A stretch of DNA of 64,000 nucleotides from Anomaloglossus baeobatrachus (Eukaryota > Chordata > Amphibia > Anura > Aromobatidae): contig NC_134364.1 in assembly GCF_048569485.1 (NCBI RefSeq), forward strand, positions 129,867,089 through 129,931,088. The letters run 5' to 3'. The notes below the pieces were generated by a model. That model saw nothing but the letters and a program-made list of their open reading frames with translations. It made no database searches and was not told the DNA's origin. Made by a program: the position numbers and the translations under genes. Shown here piece by piece: positions 1-11,484 of this stretch; the stretch's first letter is position 1, and each line of letters starts with the position of its first letter.

Positions 1-1189
1 AAACTGTATAAACTTTAATTTGTCTGATTACTTGATTGACTGCCGAAGAGGAATCTGGCGTGGAAGCGAAACCTGTAGGTCGGTTCACTTCGTTTTTAGA
101 CATGTGGAGCTGTACCCCACTTTTGTAAGTGACCTAAGAAGTTACTCACTGCCACATAGGAGCTCAGACAGGAGCCCAAAGTGACCTGTCTGCTTTATCG
201 TGACGCACTTCCTCAGTTCTGCAGATGGAAACATCAACGATGCTAAAGGTAAAAATCCAAAACTGAGCACCCAACAGACTCCCCCCTACACATCCTGGGG
301 CATAGGCCCCCGTCATCTCACGGGTGGCGACCCTCATGCCTCGGTCTCTATCCTCTGCACAGGATACTACCTCCGTACATCGCATTCAGATGTCAGAGAC
401 TTTTCACCTAGGTAAGATATGGGATGATTTTTCTCCAGCTTCTACCTCAGACAGCAGGACGGTGTCGGTGCTCCAGCTTTCCATAGAGTTGGGTTGGCAA
501 GTTAGATCCAAGACTGCCTTTATGCTGCTGAGCACTTTGTACGTAAACTAACCAGGACGTCGCCGTAGAAAATGGGTGAGAGCTTTATCTCCAATGTCTG
601 AATGAGCCCTGAGAAATACATCCTTACTTAGAAATTCTCCCATGTGGGCTTTATCCCACCTCTTAACATCCTAGGAGGGTCTCCTCATCTGATGGAGCAT
701 TATCCCACCCAAGGATCCATATATTACCTTTCTGTGGGGCCAATGCAGGTCTGTGATTGTGACCCCCACAAACTCCAGTCCTCTAATCTGGGCTGAAAAC
801 TCCTCCAGTAGTAGACAGTGTACTTAAATGCCCGGACTTTGAATTTTACCCCACCCACTGGGAAACCCTTAGCAAAAAGGTGGTTGGGGGGGGGGGTGGT
901 AGACTCCCCCCTCACTACCACAACACTCGCAGGTCCTTTGTCATGGAGCTATTTGGACGTTCTTACAGCTTTCTGCCCGTGGTCTCTGGTACACATCCAG
1001 GCACAGGACAATTTCTGGAGAAGCCGGGGCCAGTGGCCTGATCCTCCAGTAGAGCACCACACTGTTCTGTGGATGTCAGAAGTCCTCAGACTAACACAAT
1101 GGCTCCAGTGCCCTCTCCAGCTCTATTGCTTCATATTTCCCCCATTATCCCTTCCACCATGATTGATTACTCTCAGTGAGAAAAACAAA
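1..1189. other. No recognised gene or element
   Basis: Only short open frames occur here, none with a recognisable domain. There is a G run near 885-896. I recognised no transposon ends or exons. The right edge is set by the terminus of DIRS element A. Confidence 0.5.
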
Positions 1190-2032
1190 GAAGGGAATTT
1201 TGTTACTTACCGTAAATTCCTTTTCTTCTAGCTCCTATTGGGAGACCCAGACGATTGGGTGTATAGCACTGCCTCCGGAGGCCACACAAAGCAATTACAC
1301 TAAAAAGTGTAAGGCCCCTCCCCTTCTGGCTATACACCCCCAGTGGGATCACTGGCTCACCAGTTTTAGTGCAAAAGCAAGAAGGAGGAAAGCCAATAAC
1401 TGGTTTAAACAAATTCACTCCGAAGTAACGTCGGAGAACTGAAAAACCATTCAACATGAACAACATGTGTACCCGAAAAACCACCAAAAATCCCGAAGGA
1501 CAACAGGGCGGGTGCTGGGTCTCCCAATAGGAGCTAGAAGAAAAGGAATTTACGGTAAGTAACAAAATTCCCTTCTTCTTCGGCGCTCCATTGGGAGACC
1601 CAGACGATTGGGACGTCCAAAAGCTGTCCCTGGGTGGGTAAAGAAATACCTCATGTTAGAGCTGCAAAGACAGCCCTCCCCTACGGGGAGGCAACTGCCG
1701 CCTGCAGGACTCTTCTACCTAGGCTGGCGTCCGCCGAAGCATAGGTATGCACCTGATAATGTATGGTGAAAGTGTGCAGACTCGACCAGGTAGCTGCCTG
1801 GCACACCTGTTGAGCCGTAGCCTGGTGTCGTAATGCCCAGGACGCACCCACGGCTCTGGTAGAATGGGCCTTCAGCCCTGATGGAACCGGAAGCCCAGCA
1901 GAACGGTAGGCTTCAAGAATTGGTTCTTTGATCCATCGAGCCAGGGTGGCTTTGGAAGCCTGCGACCCCTTGCGCTGGCCAGCGACAAGGACAAAGAGTG
2001 CATCAGAGCGGCGCAGGGGCGCCGTGCGGGAA
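1190..2032 (-). mobile_element. DIRS retroelement A, 3' part (interrupted by element B)
   Basis: This is the 3' end of a DIRS-type tyrosine-recombinase retroelement read on the minus strand. It holds a terminal inverted repeat segment (1236-1367), the internal complementary region just after 1571, and the end of a tyrosine recombinase gene (about 1665-2030). That stretch is closely similar to the matching part of element B at 2505-2870. The element stops at 2032 where B begins, and the same recombinase gene resumes at 8095. The segment 1236-1367 is identical, inverted, to 13091-13222. The element is a fossil: its coding body is decayed with many breaks, although its ends are well kept. Confidence 0.85.
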
Positions 2033-2079
2033 GAAGGGAATTTTGTTACTTACCGTAAATTCCTTTTCTTCTAGCTCTT

Positions 2080-2210
2080 ATTGGGAGACCCAGACGATTG
2101 GGGTATAGCTACTGCCCTCTGGAGGCCACACAAAGCACTACACTAAAAGTGCAAGGCCCCTCCCTCTCTGGCTATACCCCCCCGTGGTATCACGGGTACT
2201 CCAGTTTTAG
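2080..2210. repeat. Inverted terminal repeat of DIRS B (3' end)
   Basis: This 131-bp stretch beginning ATTGGGAGACCCAGACGATT is the exact reverse complement of 7952-8082 by eye. A shorter inverted pair surrounds it: the TTACTTACCGTAAATTCC block at 2046-2063 returns inverted near 2388-2405. Both arrangements fit the DIRS terminal and internal complementary regions. Confidence 0.85.
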
Positions 2211-2520
2211 TGCCAAAGCAAGAAGGAGGAAGCCAACAACTGGTTTAAACAAATTAACTCCGAGTAACATCGGAGAACTGAAAAACCGTTCAACATGAAC
2301 AACATGTGTACCCGCAAACAGCAAAAAACAATCCCGAAGGACAACAGGGCGGGTGCTGGGTCTCCCAATAAGAGCTAGAAGAAAAGGAATTTACGGTAAG
2401 TAACAAAATTCCCTTCTTCTTCAGCGCTCTATTGGGAGACCCAGACGATTGGGACGTCCAAAAGCTGTCCCTGGGTGGGTAAAGAAATACCTCATGTTAG
2501 AGCTGCAAAACAGCCCCCCC

Positions 2521-3504
2521 CTACGGGGATGTCACTGCCGCCTGCAGGACTCTTCTACCTAAGCTGGCATCCGCCGAAGCATAGGTATGCACCTGATAAT
2601 GCTTGGTGAACGTGTGCAGACTCGACCAGGTAGCTGCCTGGCACACCTGTTGAGCCGAAGCCTGGTGCCGTAATGCCCAGGACGCACCTACGGCTCTGGT
2701 TGAGTGGGCTTTTAGCCCTGAAGGAACCGGAAGCCCAGCAGAACGGTAGGCCTCTATAATTGGTTCTTTGATCCATCGAGCCAAGGTGGCTTTAGAAGCC
2801 TGCAACCCCTTGCGCGGACCGGCGACAAGGACAAAAAGTGCATCGGAACGGCGCATGGGCGCCGTGCGGGAAATGTAGATCCTGAGTGCTCTCACCAGAT
2901 CTAGCAAACGCAAGTCCCTTTCATACCGGTGAACCGGATGAGGATAAAAGGAAGGCAATGATATATCCTGATTAAGATGAAACGAGGATACGACCTTAGG
3001 GAGAAACTCCGGAATGGGGCGCAGCACAACCTTGTCCTGGTGGAACACCAAGAAGGGAGCCTTGGATGACAGAGCAGCCAGCTCAGACACTCGCCGAAGC
3101 GATGTGATCGCAACAAGAAACGCCACTTTCTGTGACAGGCGAGAAAAAGAAACTTCTTTGAGAGGCTCGAAGGGCGGCTTCTGGAGAGCCACTAGTACCC
3201 TGTTCAGATCCCATGGATCCAACGGCCGCTTGTACGGGGGCACAATATGACAGACCCCCTGCAGGAACGTGCGCACCTTAGGAAGACGTGCTAGACGCTT
3301 CTGAAAAAACACGGATAGTGCCGAGACTTGCCCTTTAAGGGAGCCGAGCGACAAGCCCTTTTCCAACCCTGATTGCAGGAAAGATAGAAAAGTGGGCAAT
3401 GCAAATGGCCAGGGAGACACTCCCTGAGCAGAGCACCAGGTTAAGAAAATCTTCCACGTTCTGTGGTAGATCTTAGCAGAAGTTGACTTCCTAGCTTGTC
3501 TCAT
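2521..3504 (-). CDS. DIRS B tyrosine recombinase
   Basis: This is the integrase of the element, a tyrosine recombinase expected to join a circular DNA intermediate to the target. I start it at a Met (3504) opening the recognisable domain, about 327 residues. The open frame extends upstream to 5376, but that part lies over the RT frame and has no domain of its own. Visible motifs are the first catalytic Arg region (SLRRVSELAAL), the box with AHSTRAVGASW (H-x-x-R), and the nucleophile context HTFTKHY near the C-terminus. It begins just beyond the end of the RT frame (3510), a compact order typical of DIRS elements. Confidence 0.85.
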   Translation of the reverse strand: MRQARKSTSAKIYHRTWKIFLTWCSAQGVSPWPFALPTFLSFLQSGLEKGLSLGSLKGQVSALSVFFQKRLARLPKVRTFLQGVCHIVPPYKRPLDPWDLNRVLVALQKPPFEPLKEVSFSRLSQKVAFLVAITSLRRVSELAALSSKAPFLVFHQDKVVLRPIPEFLPKVVSSFHLNQDISLPSFYPHPVHRYERDLRLLDLVRALRIYISRTAPMRRSDALFVLVAGPRKGLQASKATLARWIKEPIIEAYRSAGLPVPSGLKAHSTRAVGASWALRHQASAQQVCQAATWSSLHTFTKHYQVHTYASADASLGRRVLQAAVTSP

Positions 3505-3509
3505 TGTGG

Positions 3510-5687
3510 CTACCACTCCCTGGGATAATCCTGTTGACGATAGGATCCAGGACTCAATGGCCACACAGTCAGGTTCAGGGCCGCAGAATTCTGATGGAAA
3601 AACGGCCCTTGAGACAGCAGGTCTGGACGGTCTGGAAGCGACCACGGTCGGCCGACCGTGAGATGCCACAGATCCGGATACCACGATCTCCTCGGCCAGT
3701 CTGGGGCGACGAGTATGATGCGGCTGCAATCGGATCTGATCTTGCGTAGTACTCTGGGCAAGAGTGCCAGAGGCGGGAATACATATGGGAGGCGGAAGTG
3801 CGACCAATCTTGCACCAAGGCGTCTGCCGTCAGCGCTCTTTGATCTCGCGACCGCGCCATGAATGCCGGGACCTTGTTGTTGTGCCGAGACGCCATTAGG
3901 TCGACGTCCGGCACTCCCCATCGGCGACAGATTTCCTGAAACACGTCCGGGTGAAGGGACCATTCCCCTGCGTCCATGCCCTGGCGACTGAGGAAGTCTG
4001 CTTCCCAGTTTTCTACGCCCGGGATGTGAACCGCGGATATGGTGGATGCTGTGTCCTCCACCCAATTCAGAATGCGCCGGACTTCCTGAAAGGCTTGCCG
4101 GCTGCGCGTCCCTCCTTGGTGGTTGATGTATGCCACCGCTGTGGAGTTGTCCGATTGGATTCGGATCTGCTTTCCTTCCAGCCCCTGTTGGAAGGCCAGT
4201 AGGGCAAGATACACTGCCCTGATTTCCAGAACATTGATCTGAAGGGTGGACTCCTGCTGAGTCCACGTCCCCTGAGCCCTGTGGTGTAGAAACACTGCTC
4301 CCCACCCCGACAGACTCGCATCTGTCGTGACTACTGCCCAGGATGGGGGCAGGAAGGATCTTCCCTGAGACAATGAGGTGGGAAGGAGCCACCATTGCAG
4401 AGAGTCCTTGGCCGTCTGGGAAAGAGAGACTTTCCTGTCTAGGGAAGTCGTCTTCCCGTCCCATTGGCGGAGAATGTCCCATTGAAGTGGACGCAGATGA
4501 AACTGCGCAAAGGGAACTGCTTCCATGGCTGCCACCATCTTCCCTAGGAAGTACATGAGGCGCCGTAAGGGGTGCGACTGGCCCTGAAGGAGCGATTGCA
4601 CCCCTGTCTGTAGGGACCGCTGCTTGTTTAGCGGAAGCTTCACTCTCGCTGCTCGAGTATGAAACTCCATGCCAAGATACGTTAGTGACTGTGTCGGTGA
4701 CAGATTTGACTTTGGAAAGTTGATGATCCATCCAAAAGTCTGGAGAGTCTCCAGCGTAGCCTGTAGACTGAGTTGGCATGCCTCTTGAGAGGGTGCCTTG
4801 ACAAGTAGATCGTCTAGGTAAGGGATCACCGAGTGTCCCTGAGAGTGCAAGACTGCTACCACCGCCGCCATGACCTTGGTGAAGACCCGTGGGGCTGTCG
4901 CCAGACCAAATGGCAGAGCTACGAACTGAAAATGGTCGTCTCCTATCACAAAACGTAGAAAACGTTGATGTTCTGTAGCAATTGGCACGTGGAGATAAGC
5001 ATCCTTGATGTCTATTGAGGCAAGGAAGTCTCCTTGAGACGTTGAGGCAATGACAGAACGGAGGGTTTCCATCCGGAACCTCCTGGCGTGCACATGTTTG
5101 TTGAGCAGTTTTAGGTCCAGAACAGGACGGAATGAGCCGTCCTTTTTTGGCACCACAAAGAGATTGGAGTAAAACCCTCTCCCTTGTTCCTGAAACGGTA
5201 CAGGAACCACTACTCCCTCCGCTCTTAGGGAGTCCACCGCCTGCCGCAGGACATCTACACGGTCTGAGTGTGGGGAGGTTCTGAAGAACCGAGCTGGAGG
5301 ACGAGAACTGAACTCGATTCTGTACCCGCGCGACAAAATGTCCGTCACCCACCGGTCTTTGACCTGTGACATCCAAGTGTCGTAAAAGCGGGAGAGCCTG
5401 CCCCCGACCGGAGATGCGGAGGGAGGGGACTGGAAGTCATGAGGTAGCCGCTTTGGAAGCGGTTCCTCCATTTGCTTTCTTGGGGCGTGAATGAGCCCTC
5501 CAGGAATCTGAGTTTCTTTGCGTCCTCTGAGTCCCTTTGGACGAGGAGAATTGTGTTTTGCCCGAACCTCGAAAGGACTGAAACTTCTGCTGCCACTTTC
5601 TCTGCTGAGGTTTGCTTGATCTGGGCTGGGGTAAAGAGGAGTCTTTACCCTTGGACTGTTTAATGATGTCAGCCAATGGCTCGCCAA
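3510..5687 (-). CDS. DIRS B reverse transcriptase, RNase H and methyltransferase-like region
   Basis: A 725-residue open frame. The reverse transcriptase carries FRPVLDLKLLNKHV, an ASIDIKDAYLHVPI block and the catalytic YLDDLLV. RNase H follows (TTDASLSGWGAVF, then QSDNSTAVAYINHQGG). The C-terminal region, with DLMASRHNNKVPAF, YVFPPLALLPRVLRKI and LVAPDWPRRSWYPDL, matches the DAM/DCM-like methyltransferase segment usual in vertebrate DIRS elements; that last assignment rests on the family pattern. The frame overlaps gag by about 250 bp in another phase, as the family often does. Confidence 0.88.
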   Translation of the reverse strand: MASHWLTSLNSPRVKTPLYPSPDQANLSRESGSRSFSPFEVRAKHNSPRPKGLRGRKETQIPGGLIHAPRKQMEEPLPKRLPHDFQSPPSASPVGGRLSRFYDTWMSQVKDRWVTDILSRGYRIEFSSRPPARFFRTSPHSDRVDVLRQAVDSLRAEGVVVPVPFQEQGRGFYSNLFVVPKKDGSFRPVLDLKLLNKHVHARRFRMETLRSVIASTSQGDFLASIDIKDAYLHVPIATEHQRFLRFVIGDDHFQFVALPFGLATAPRVFTKVMAAVVAVLHSQGHSVIPYLDDLLVKAPSQEACQLSLQATLETLQTFGWIINFPKSNLSPTQSLTYLGMEFHTRAARVKLPLNKQRSLQTGVQSLLQGQSHPLRRLMYFLGKMVAAMEAVPFAQFHLRPLQWDILRQWDGKTTSLDRKVSLSQTAKDSLQWWLLPTSLSQGRSFLPPSWAVVTTDASLSGWGAVFLHHRAQGTWTQQESTLQINVLEIRAVYLALLAFQQGLEGKQIRIQSDNSTAVAYINHQGGTRSRQAFQEVRRILNWVEDTASTISAVHIPGVENWEADFLSRQGMDAGEWSLHPDVFQEICRRWGVPDVDLMASRHNNKVPAFMARSRDQRALTADALVQDWSHFRLPYVFPPLALLPRVLRKIRSDCSRIILVAPDWPRRSWYPDLWHLTVGRPWSLPDRPDLLSQGPFFHQNSAALNLTVWPLSPGSYRQQDYPREW

Positions 5688-6927
5688 ACAGTCTTTCTCT
5701 AGACAAAGGCAAGCTGGTTAAACATTTTTTGGAACCAGCATCTGCTTTCCAGTCCTTTAACCACAATGCCCTGCGCAAAACTACCGAATTGGCAGACGCC
5801 ATTGAGGTGCGGCTGGTAGATTCTAGGACCGCATTGATAGCGTAAGACGCAAACGCGGACATCTGCGAGGTAAGGGACGCCACTTGCGGCACCGCTGGAT
5901 GTAAGATAGCATCCACTTTCGCTAAACCAGCTGAAATAGCTTGTAGCGCCCATACGGCTGCGAATGCTGGAGCAAACGACGCGCCGATAGCTTCATAGAC
6001 AGATTTTAACCAAAGGTCCATCTGTCTGTCATTGGCATCCTTAAGTGAAGCGCCATCCTCCACTGCAACTATGGATCTAGCTGCAAGTTTGGAAATCGGG
6101 GGATCCACCTTTGGACACTGGGTCCAGCGCTTGACCACCTCAGGGGGGAAAGGATAACGTGTATCCTTAGAACGTTTAGAGAAACGCTTTTCTGGATGAG
6201 CATCGTGTTTCTGGATTGATTCTCTGAAGTCAGAGTGATCCAACAGAGCACTTAATTTACGCTTGGGATAGAGGAAACGAAATTTCTCCTGCTCTGCCGC
6301 TGCCTCTTCTGCTGAAGGGGTTGGGGGAGAAATATCTAACAGCCTATTGATGGCTGAGATAAGATCGTTTACCATGGCGTCCCCATCCGGGGTATCCAGA
6401 TTGAGAGGGGTTCCAGGATTCGACTCCTGATCACTCTCTTCAGACACATCACAGGGAGACTGATTGCGCTGAGACCCTGAGCAGTGTGATGACGTTGAGG
6501 GTCTTTCCCAGCGAGCCCGCTTGGGGTGGCTGGGGCAATCATCTGAGTCATCATACTCATCCTGAGAGGCCGGGGACCCCCTTGCAGTCTGGATTAAATC
6601 CAACTGCGGAGGGTTAGAGGACATAGACCTCGCCGTGTCCATAGACTGAGCCCCAGGCATGGATTGCAAAGTTTCCAGGATTTTTGCCATAGTCACCGAC
6701 ATATTAACCGCAAAAACTGCAAAGTCTGACCCTGACACCGGGGCAGGACTTACAGGCGTCTCAGCCTGGGTCACTATCTCTCCTGACTCCGGCTGGCGAA
6801 GCAGCACCGGATCTGAGCATTGCACACAATGGGGGTCTTTGGAACCTGCTGGTAGAGCAGTCCCACAAGCAGCACACACAGTGCACACAGCCCTAGCCTT
6901 GGCAGCTTTGCGTCTTGTGGATGACAT
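5437..6927 (-). CDS. DIRS B gag-like protein
   Basis: A 496-residue open frame in the gag position of the element. Near the N-terminus it has paired cysteines (CTVCAACGTALPAGS followed by HCVQC), a zinc-ribbon-like arrangement. An acidic, serine-rich middle part follows, then a basic Ser/Gln-rich tail (KPQQRKWQQKFQSFRGSG). It is called gag from position and composition; I cannot align it to a capsid fold. The related sequence in element A (about 10430-11560) is decayed. Confidence 0.75.
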   Translation of the reverse strand: MSSTRRKAAKARAVCTVCAACGTALPAGSKDPHCVQCSDPVLLRQPESGEIVTQAETPVSPAPVSGSDFAVFAVNMSVTMAKILETLQSMPGAQSMDTARSMSSNPPQLDLIQTARGSPASQDEYDDSDDCPSHPKRARWERPSTSSHCSGSQRNQSPCDVSEESDQESNPGTPLNLDTPDGDAMVNDLISAINRLLDISPPTPSAEEAAAEQEKFRFLYPKRKLSALLDHSDFRESIQKHDAHPEKRFSKRSKDTRYPFPPEVVKRWTQCPKVDPPISKLAARSIVAVEDGASLKDANDRQMDLWLKSVYEAIGASFAPAFAAVWALQAISAGLAKVDAILHPAVPQVASLTSQMSAFASYAINAVLESTSRTSMASANSVVLRRALWLKDWKADAGSKKCLTSLPLSRERLFGEPLADIIKQSKGKDSSLPQPRSSKPQQRKWQQKFQSFRGSGKTQFSSSKGTQRTQRNSDSWRAHSRPKKANGGTASKAATS

Positions 6928-7951
6928 GCTGCTGCTTCCTCAGAGCGATCTGGGGTATTCAGCCAGGAAGCGACCTCACAGTGCAATAAATCAATAAATC
7001 TCTATGTCCAGTGACACAATACACTAACAAACACTGAGGCACTAGAGGGGCCAGCTGAAATGCCGCTTACCGCCCGCTAAAGAGCGGGTGTGTGGTCTTC
7101 CAAAGCCCCTCAGTCTAGGTCTCCCAGAGCCTTGCGTCCTTCTTCCAGCCAGCCATGCATGTAATGGCTGCCGGCGTCCTGAGGGAAGAAGGGGGGCGGG
7201 CCCTGGGCGTTCCTGACCAAGAGCGGGAAGCCTGCTCCCTCTGTGCCTAGTGTGAGGGCTGGAGCATGTAAATCAGGCTCCAGCCCTCCTCGCTGCCGTG
7301 AAACAGCGTCTCTCCCCTACCCTGATTGACAGGGTGGGGGCGGGAACGATCGGAGCTGCCGGCGTCCTAGGCCCAAAAGCCGGGGACTAGAGTTATAAAC
7401 GCCGCCGCCGTAAAAGCGCGGTCGGCGTATCCCCGGCGCACCACAAGTCACAGCAGCGCCGCCCGGTCCAGTGAGGGTCGGCGCTGCGTTCCCAGAACAC
7501 AAAGTCCCCCAGATGACTGTAGGAACACCAGCTCAGTGTACGGTCCCCGGCGCACTACAACACCCAGCCAGCCCGGAGTGTGTCTGTGCCTGCCGGGGAC
7601 ACAGAGTACCTGTAAGATGCAGGGCCCGGTCCCTGATGGTACTCCTGCTCCGTATCCATCAGGTTCTGATGGGTCTGTGGATGGAGCCCGGCGACAGAGC
7701 TTTGAGGCCGGCAGGATCCCACTTCCACAGAACCCCCAAGGGGATGTGGAAGGAAAAACAGCATGTCAGGCTCCAGCCCTGTACCAGCAATAGGTACCTC
7801 AACCTTACAACACCATCCAGGGGTGAGAAGGGAGCATGCTGGGGACACTATATGTGTCCTCTTTTCTTCCATCCGAACTAGTCAGCAGCTACTGCTGACT
7901 AAAATCTGTGGAGCTATGCATGGAATGTCCTGACCTCCTTCGCACACAAAG
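6928..7951 (-). other. DIRS B leader between 5' inverted repeat and gag
   Basis: This is about 1 kb of GC-rich untranslated leader upstream of gag on the minus strand, with many CpG and CCGGCG words around 7180-7620. A homologous leader stands at about 12190-13090 in element A. The small open frames here (for example 7471-7881) have no domain support. Promoter activity of the element probably resides here or in the terminal repeat. Confidence 0.55.
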
Positions 7952-8094
7952 CTAAAACTGGAGTACCCGTGATACCACGGGGGGGTATAGCCAGAGAGGG
8001 AGGGGCCTTGCACTTTTAGTGTAGTGCTTTGTGTGGCCTCCAGAGGGCAGTAGCTATACCCCAATCGTCTGGGTCTCCCAATAGAGCGCTGAAG
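7952..8094. repeat. Inverted terminal repeat of DIRS B (5' end)
   Basis: Positions 7952-8082 are the reverse complement of 2080-2210. The outer bases to 8094 (ending GCGCTGAAG on the plus strand) match, inverted, the internal region near 2415. This is expected when a DIRS internal complementary region copies the element's outer end. Confidence 0.85.
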
Positions 8095-11000
8095 AAATGT
8101 AGATTCTGAGTGCTCTCACCAGATCTAACAAATGTAAATCCTTTTCATACCGGAGAACCGGATGAGGACAAAAAGAAGGTAAGGAGATATCCTGATTAAT
8201 ATGAAACGAGGATACTACCTTAGGGAGAAACTCCTGAATGGGGCGCAGCACTACCTTGTCCTGGTGGACCACCAGGAAGGGAGCCTTGGATGACAGCGCT
8301 GCTAGCTCAGACACTCTCCGAAGAGACGTGATCGCTACCAGAAAGGCCACTTTCCGTGATAGTCGAGAGAGTGAAACATCCGTCAGAGACTCGAAAGGCG
8401 GCTTCTGGAGAGCAACTAGTACCCTGTTCAGATCCCATGGATCTAACGGCCACTCGTACGGGGGGACGATATGACCAAACCCCCTGCAGGAACGTGCGTA
8501 CCTGCGGACGTCGTGCTAGACGCTTCTGAAAAAAACACCAATAGCGCCGAGACTTGCCCTTTAAGGGAGCCGAGCGACAAGCCCTTTTCCAACCCAGATT
8601 GCAGGAAGGAAAGAAAAGTAGGCAATGCCAATGGCCAGGGGGACACTCCTTGTACAGAGCACCAGTAAAAGAAAATCTTCCACTTCCGTGGTAGATCTTA
8701 GCAGACGTGGGCTTCATAGCCTGTCTCATGGTGGCAACGACCCCGTGGGATAATCCTGAGGACACTGGGATCTAGGACGCAATGGCCACACAGTAGGTTC
8801 AGGGCCGTAGAATTCAGATGGAAAAACGGCCCTTGGGACAGTAAGTCTGGCCGGTCTGGTAGTGCCCACGGTTGACCGACCGTGAGATGCCTGTCGCCAG
8901 AGCTCTTTGATCGTCATGAAAACCGGGACCTTGCTGTTGTGCCGATTCGTGAAACCCGTCCGGGTGCAGAGACCATTCTCCTGCGTCCACGCCCTGGTGA
9001 CTGAGGAAGTCTGCTTCCCAGTTTTCTACGCCCGGGATGTGAACTGCGGATATGGTGTATGCTCTGTCTTCCACCCCTAGCAGAATCCGGCGGACTTCCT
9101 GGGAGGCTCGCCGACTGCGTAGTCCGCCTTGGTGGTTGATGTATGCCACCGCTGTGGATTGTCCGACTGAATTCGGATCTGTTTGCCTTCCAGCCACTGC
9201 AGGAAGTCTTGCAGTGCCATATGCACTGCCCAGAGCTCCAGACAATTGATCTGAAGAGTGGACTCCTCTGAAGAGAGTCCTTGATCGTCTGAGAAAGGGG
9301 GACGTTCCTGTGTAGGGACATCGACTTCCCCTCCCATAAGCGAAGAATGTTCTATTGAAGTGGACGCAGATGAAACTGCGTGAAAGGGACTGCCTCTGGA
9401 TGAGGTGTCTCCTTGAAGGAGAGACTGCACCCCCGTCTGTAGTGACCGCTGTTTGTCCAGTGGAAGCTTCACCATCGCTGAGGGAGTGTGAAACCCCAAG
9501 CTAAGATATGCCAGCGATTGGGTTTAACTTTGAAAAGTTGAGGACCCACCCGAAACTCTGGGAAGTCTCCAGCGCCATGTTCAGGCTGTGTTGGCATGCC
9601 TCTTAAAAGAGTGCCTTGACAAGTAGATGGTCTAAGTAAGGGATCACAGGGTGACCCTGAGAGTGCGGGAGTGGTCCCACTGCTGCCATGAACTTGGTGA
9701 AAACCCGTGGGGCTGTCGCCAGACCGAAGGGTAGGGCTACGAACCGAAGATGCTCGTCTTCAATAACGAATCGTAGCAAACGCCGGTGCTCTGGAGCAAT
9801 CGGCACGTGGAGATAAGCATCCTGATGTCTATTGATGCTAGGAAATCTCCTTGAGACATTGAGGCAATGACGGAGCGGAGGGTTACATCCGGAACCGCCT
9901 GGTTTTCACGTGCTTGTTGAGCAGTTTAAGGTCCAGAACGGAACGGAAGGAGTCGTCCTATTTTGTCACCCCGACCAGATCGGAGTAAAAAGTGTCTCTT
10001 GTTCCTGAGGAGGAACCGGGATTACGACTCCTACTGCCTGCAGAAGAGCCTCGGCTCGGCCGGTGAGGAAGTTTTTGCGACAAACTGTCTCTCACCCACC
10101 GGCCATTGACCTGTGGCAGTTAAATGTCGCTAAAGCGGGGGAGTCTGCCACCGACCGCGGAGAGAGAGGGCTGAAAGTCATGAGGAAACCGCCTTGGTAG
10201 CGGTTCCTCCGGCTGCCTTCTCCGGGCGTGATTGAGCCCGCCAGGAACCTGCGCCCCTCTGAGCCTTTTGAGTCCTGTTGGACGAGGGCAATTGGGACGT
10301 GCCCGAGCCTGGGAAGGACCGAAACCTCGACTGTCCCTTCTCCTGATGGGTCTTGTTTGATAGCTGGGGTAAGGAAGAATCTGTACCCTTGGACAGTTGA
10401 ATGATTTAATCCAACCGCTCACGAAACAGTCTGTCACCAGATAAAGGCAATCTGGTTAAGCACTTTTGTGGAAGCAGCATCTACTCCAATCCCTTAACAC
10501 TAGGAGCGTAACAACACGGAGTTGGCGGACGCCACTGACGTACGGCTCGTAGAGTCCAGGACAGCATAAACAGCTTGAGTCGCAATGCCGACATTGCGAG
10601 GTGAAGGACGCTACTGCGGCCAAGATGTACATGTGACCGCGTCCCTCTGCGCAATACTAGCTGAAATAGCTTGGAGTGCCTCTATGGCTGCGAATGCCGG
10701 GGCAACCGACCCGCCGATAGGGCTGTCTGTCAATGGCATCTTTAAGTGAAGTCCCATCTTCCACTGCAACTATAGATCTAGCCGCAAGCCTGGAGATTGG
10801 GGGATCCACCCTTGGAGCGCTTGAGCACGTCAGGGGGGAAGAGACAACGCGTATCTTCAATACGGTTGGAGAAACGCTTATCGGGATAAGCGTGATGTTC
10901 CTGGACTGCTTCTCTGGAGTCAGAGTGACCAGAAAAGTACTCAATATACGCTTGAGATACCGAAATAGGGATTTCTTCTGCTGTGAAGCTGACCCCTCCA

Positions 11001-11484
11001 CTGGAGGAGTTGAGGGAGAAATACCCAACCTTCCATTGATGGACGCTATAAGATTATTCACTATAGCGTCACCATCCGGTGTATCCGGATTGAGAGCGGT
11101 CTCAGGATCAGAGTCCTGAACAGCTACGTCTGCCTCGTCATACAGAGAGTACTGTGATGAAGTCGAGGGCCGTTCTTAGGGAGCTCGCTTAGGCCGTCTG
11201 GGACTGTCGTCCGTGTCAGAGCCTGCACCCTGGGATGCATGGGACCCTCCTGGAGCCATGATTTGTTTCGAAATCAGGGTGGCCAGCGGCATTGAATCAA
11301 CATTGCCCAAGGTCTGTCTGGACTGCAAAGTCTGTAAGATGTTAGTCATAGCCACAGACAATATATCAGCGGAAACTGCAACTCCGTCCCTGTCCCTGGA
11401 CAGGGATCACAGGTGGTTCTTTTGGCCACCTGTAGCAGAGACCCCGTTGAGTAATTGCACACACTGGGGGTCCTGGAACAGTCG

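Larger units (their letters stand above)
2033..8094 (-). mobile_element. DIRS retroelement B, nested in element A; looks largely whole
   Basis: This DIRS-family retrotransposon of about 6.06 kb reads on the minus strand. Such elements use reverse transcriptase with RNase H and integrate a circular intermediate with a tyrosine recombinase instead of a DDE integrase. In element order it has a 5' inverted repeat (7952-8082), a GC-rich leader, gag (5437-6927), RT/RNase H/methyltransferase-like frame (3510-5687), tyrosine recombinase (2521-3504), an internal complementary region near 2411-2460, and a 3' inverted repeat (2080-2210). The two 131-bp inverted repeats read as identical, so the insertion is probably young. 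I saw no obvious break in the three frames. It has no clear target duplication; the flanks are AA on the left and AAA on the right. Confidence 0.88.

Noticed and set aside
3505-5376. N-terminal 624 codons of the long frame ending at 2521
   Set aside because: This part overlies the RT/RNase H coding region in another phase and shows no domain; only the recombinase part was kept.
7471-7881. 136-codon plus-strand frame in the DIRS B leader
   Set aside because: Antisense to the element, no domain, and the homologous leader of element A does not keep it.
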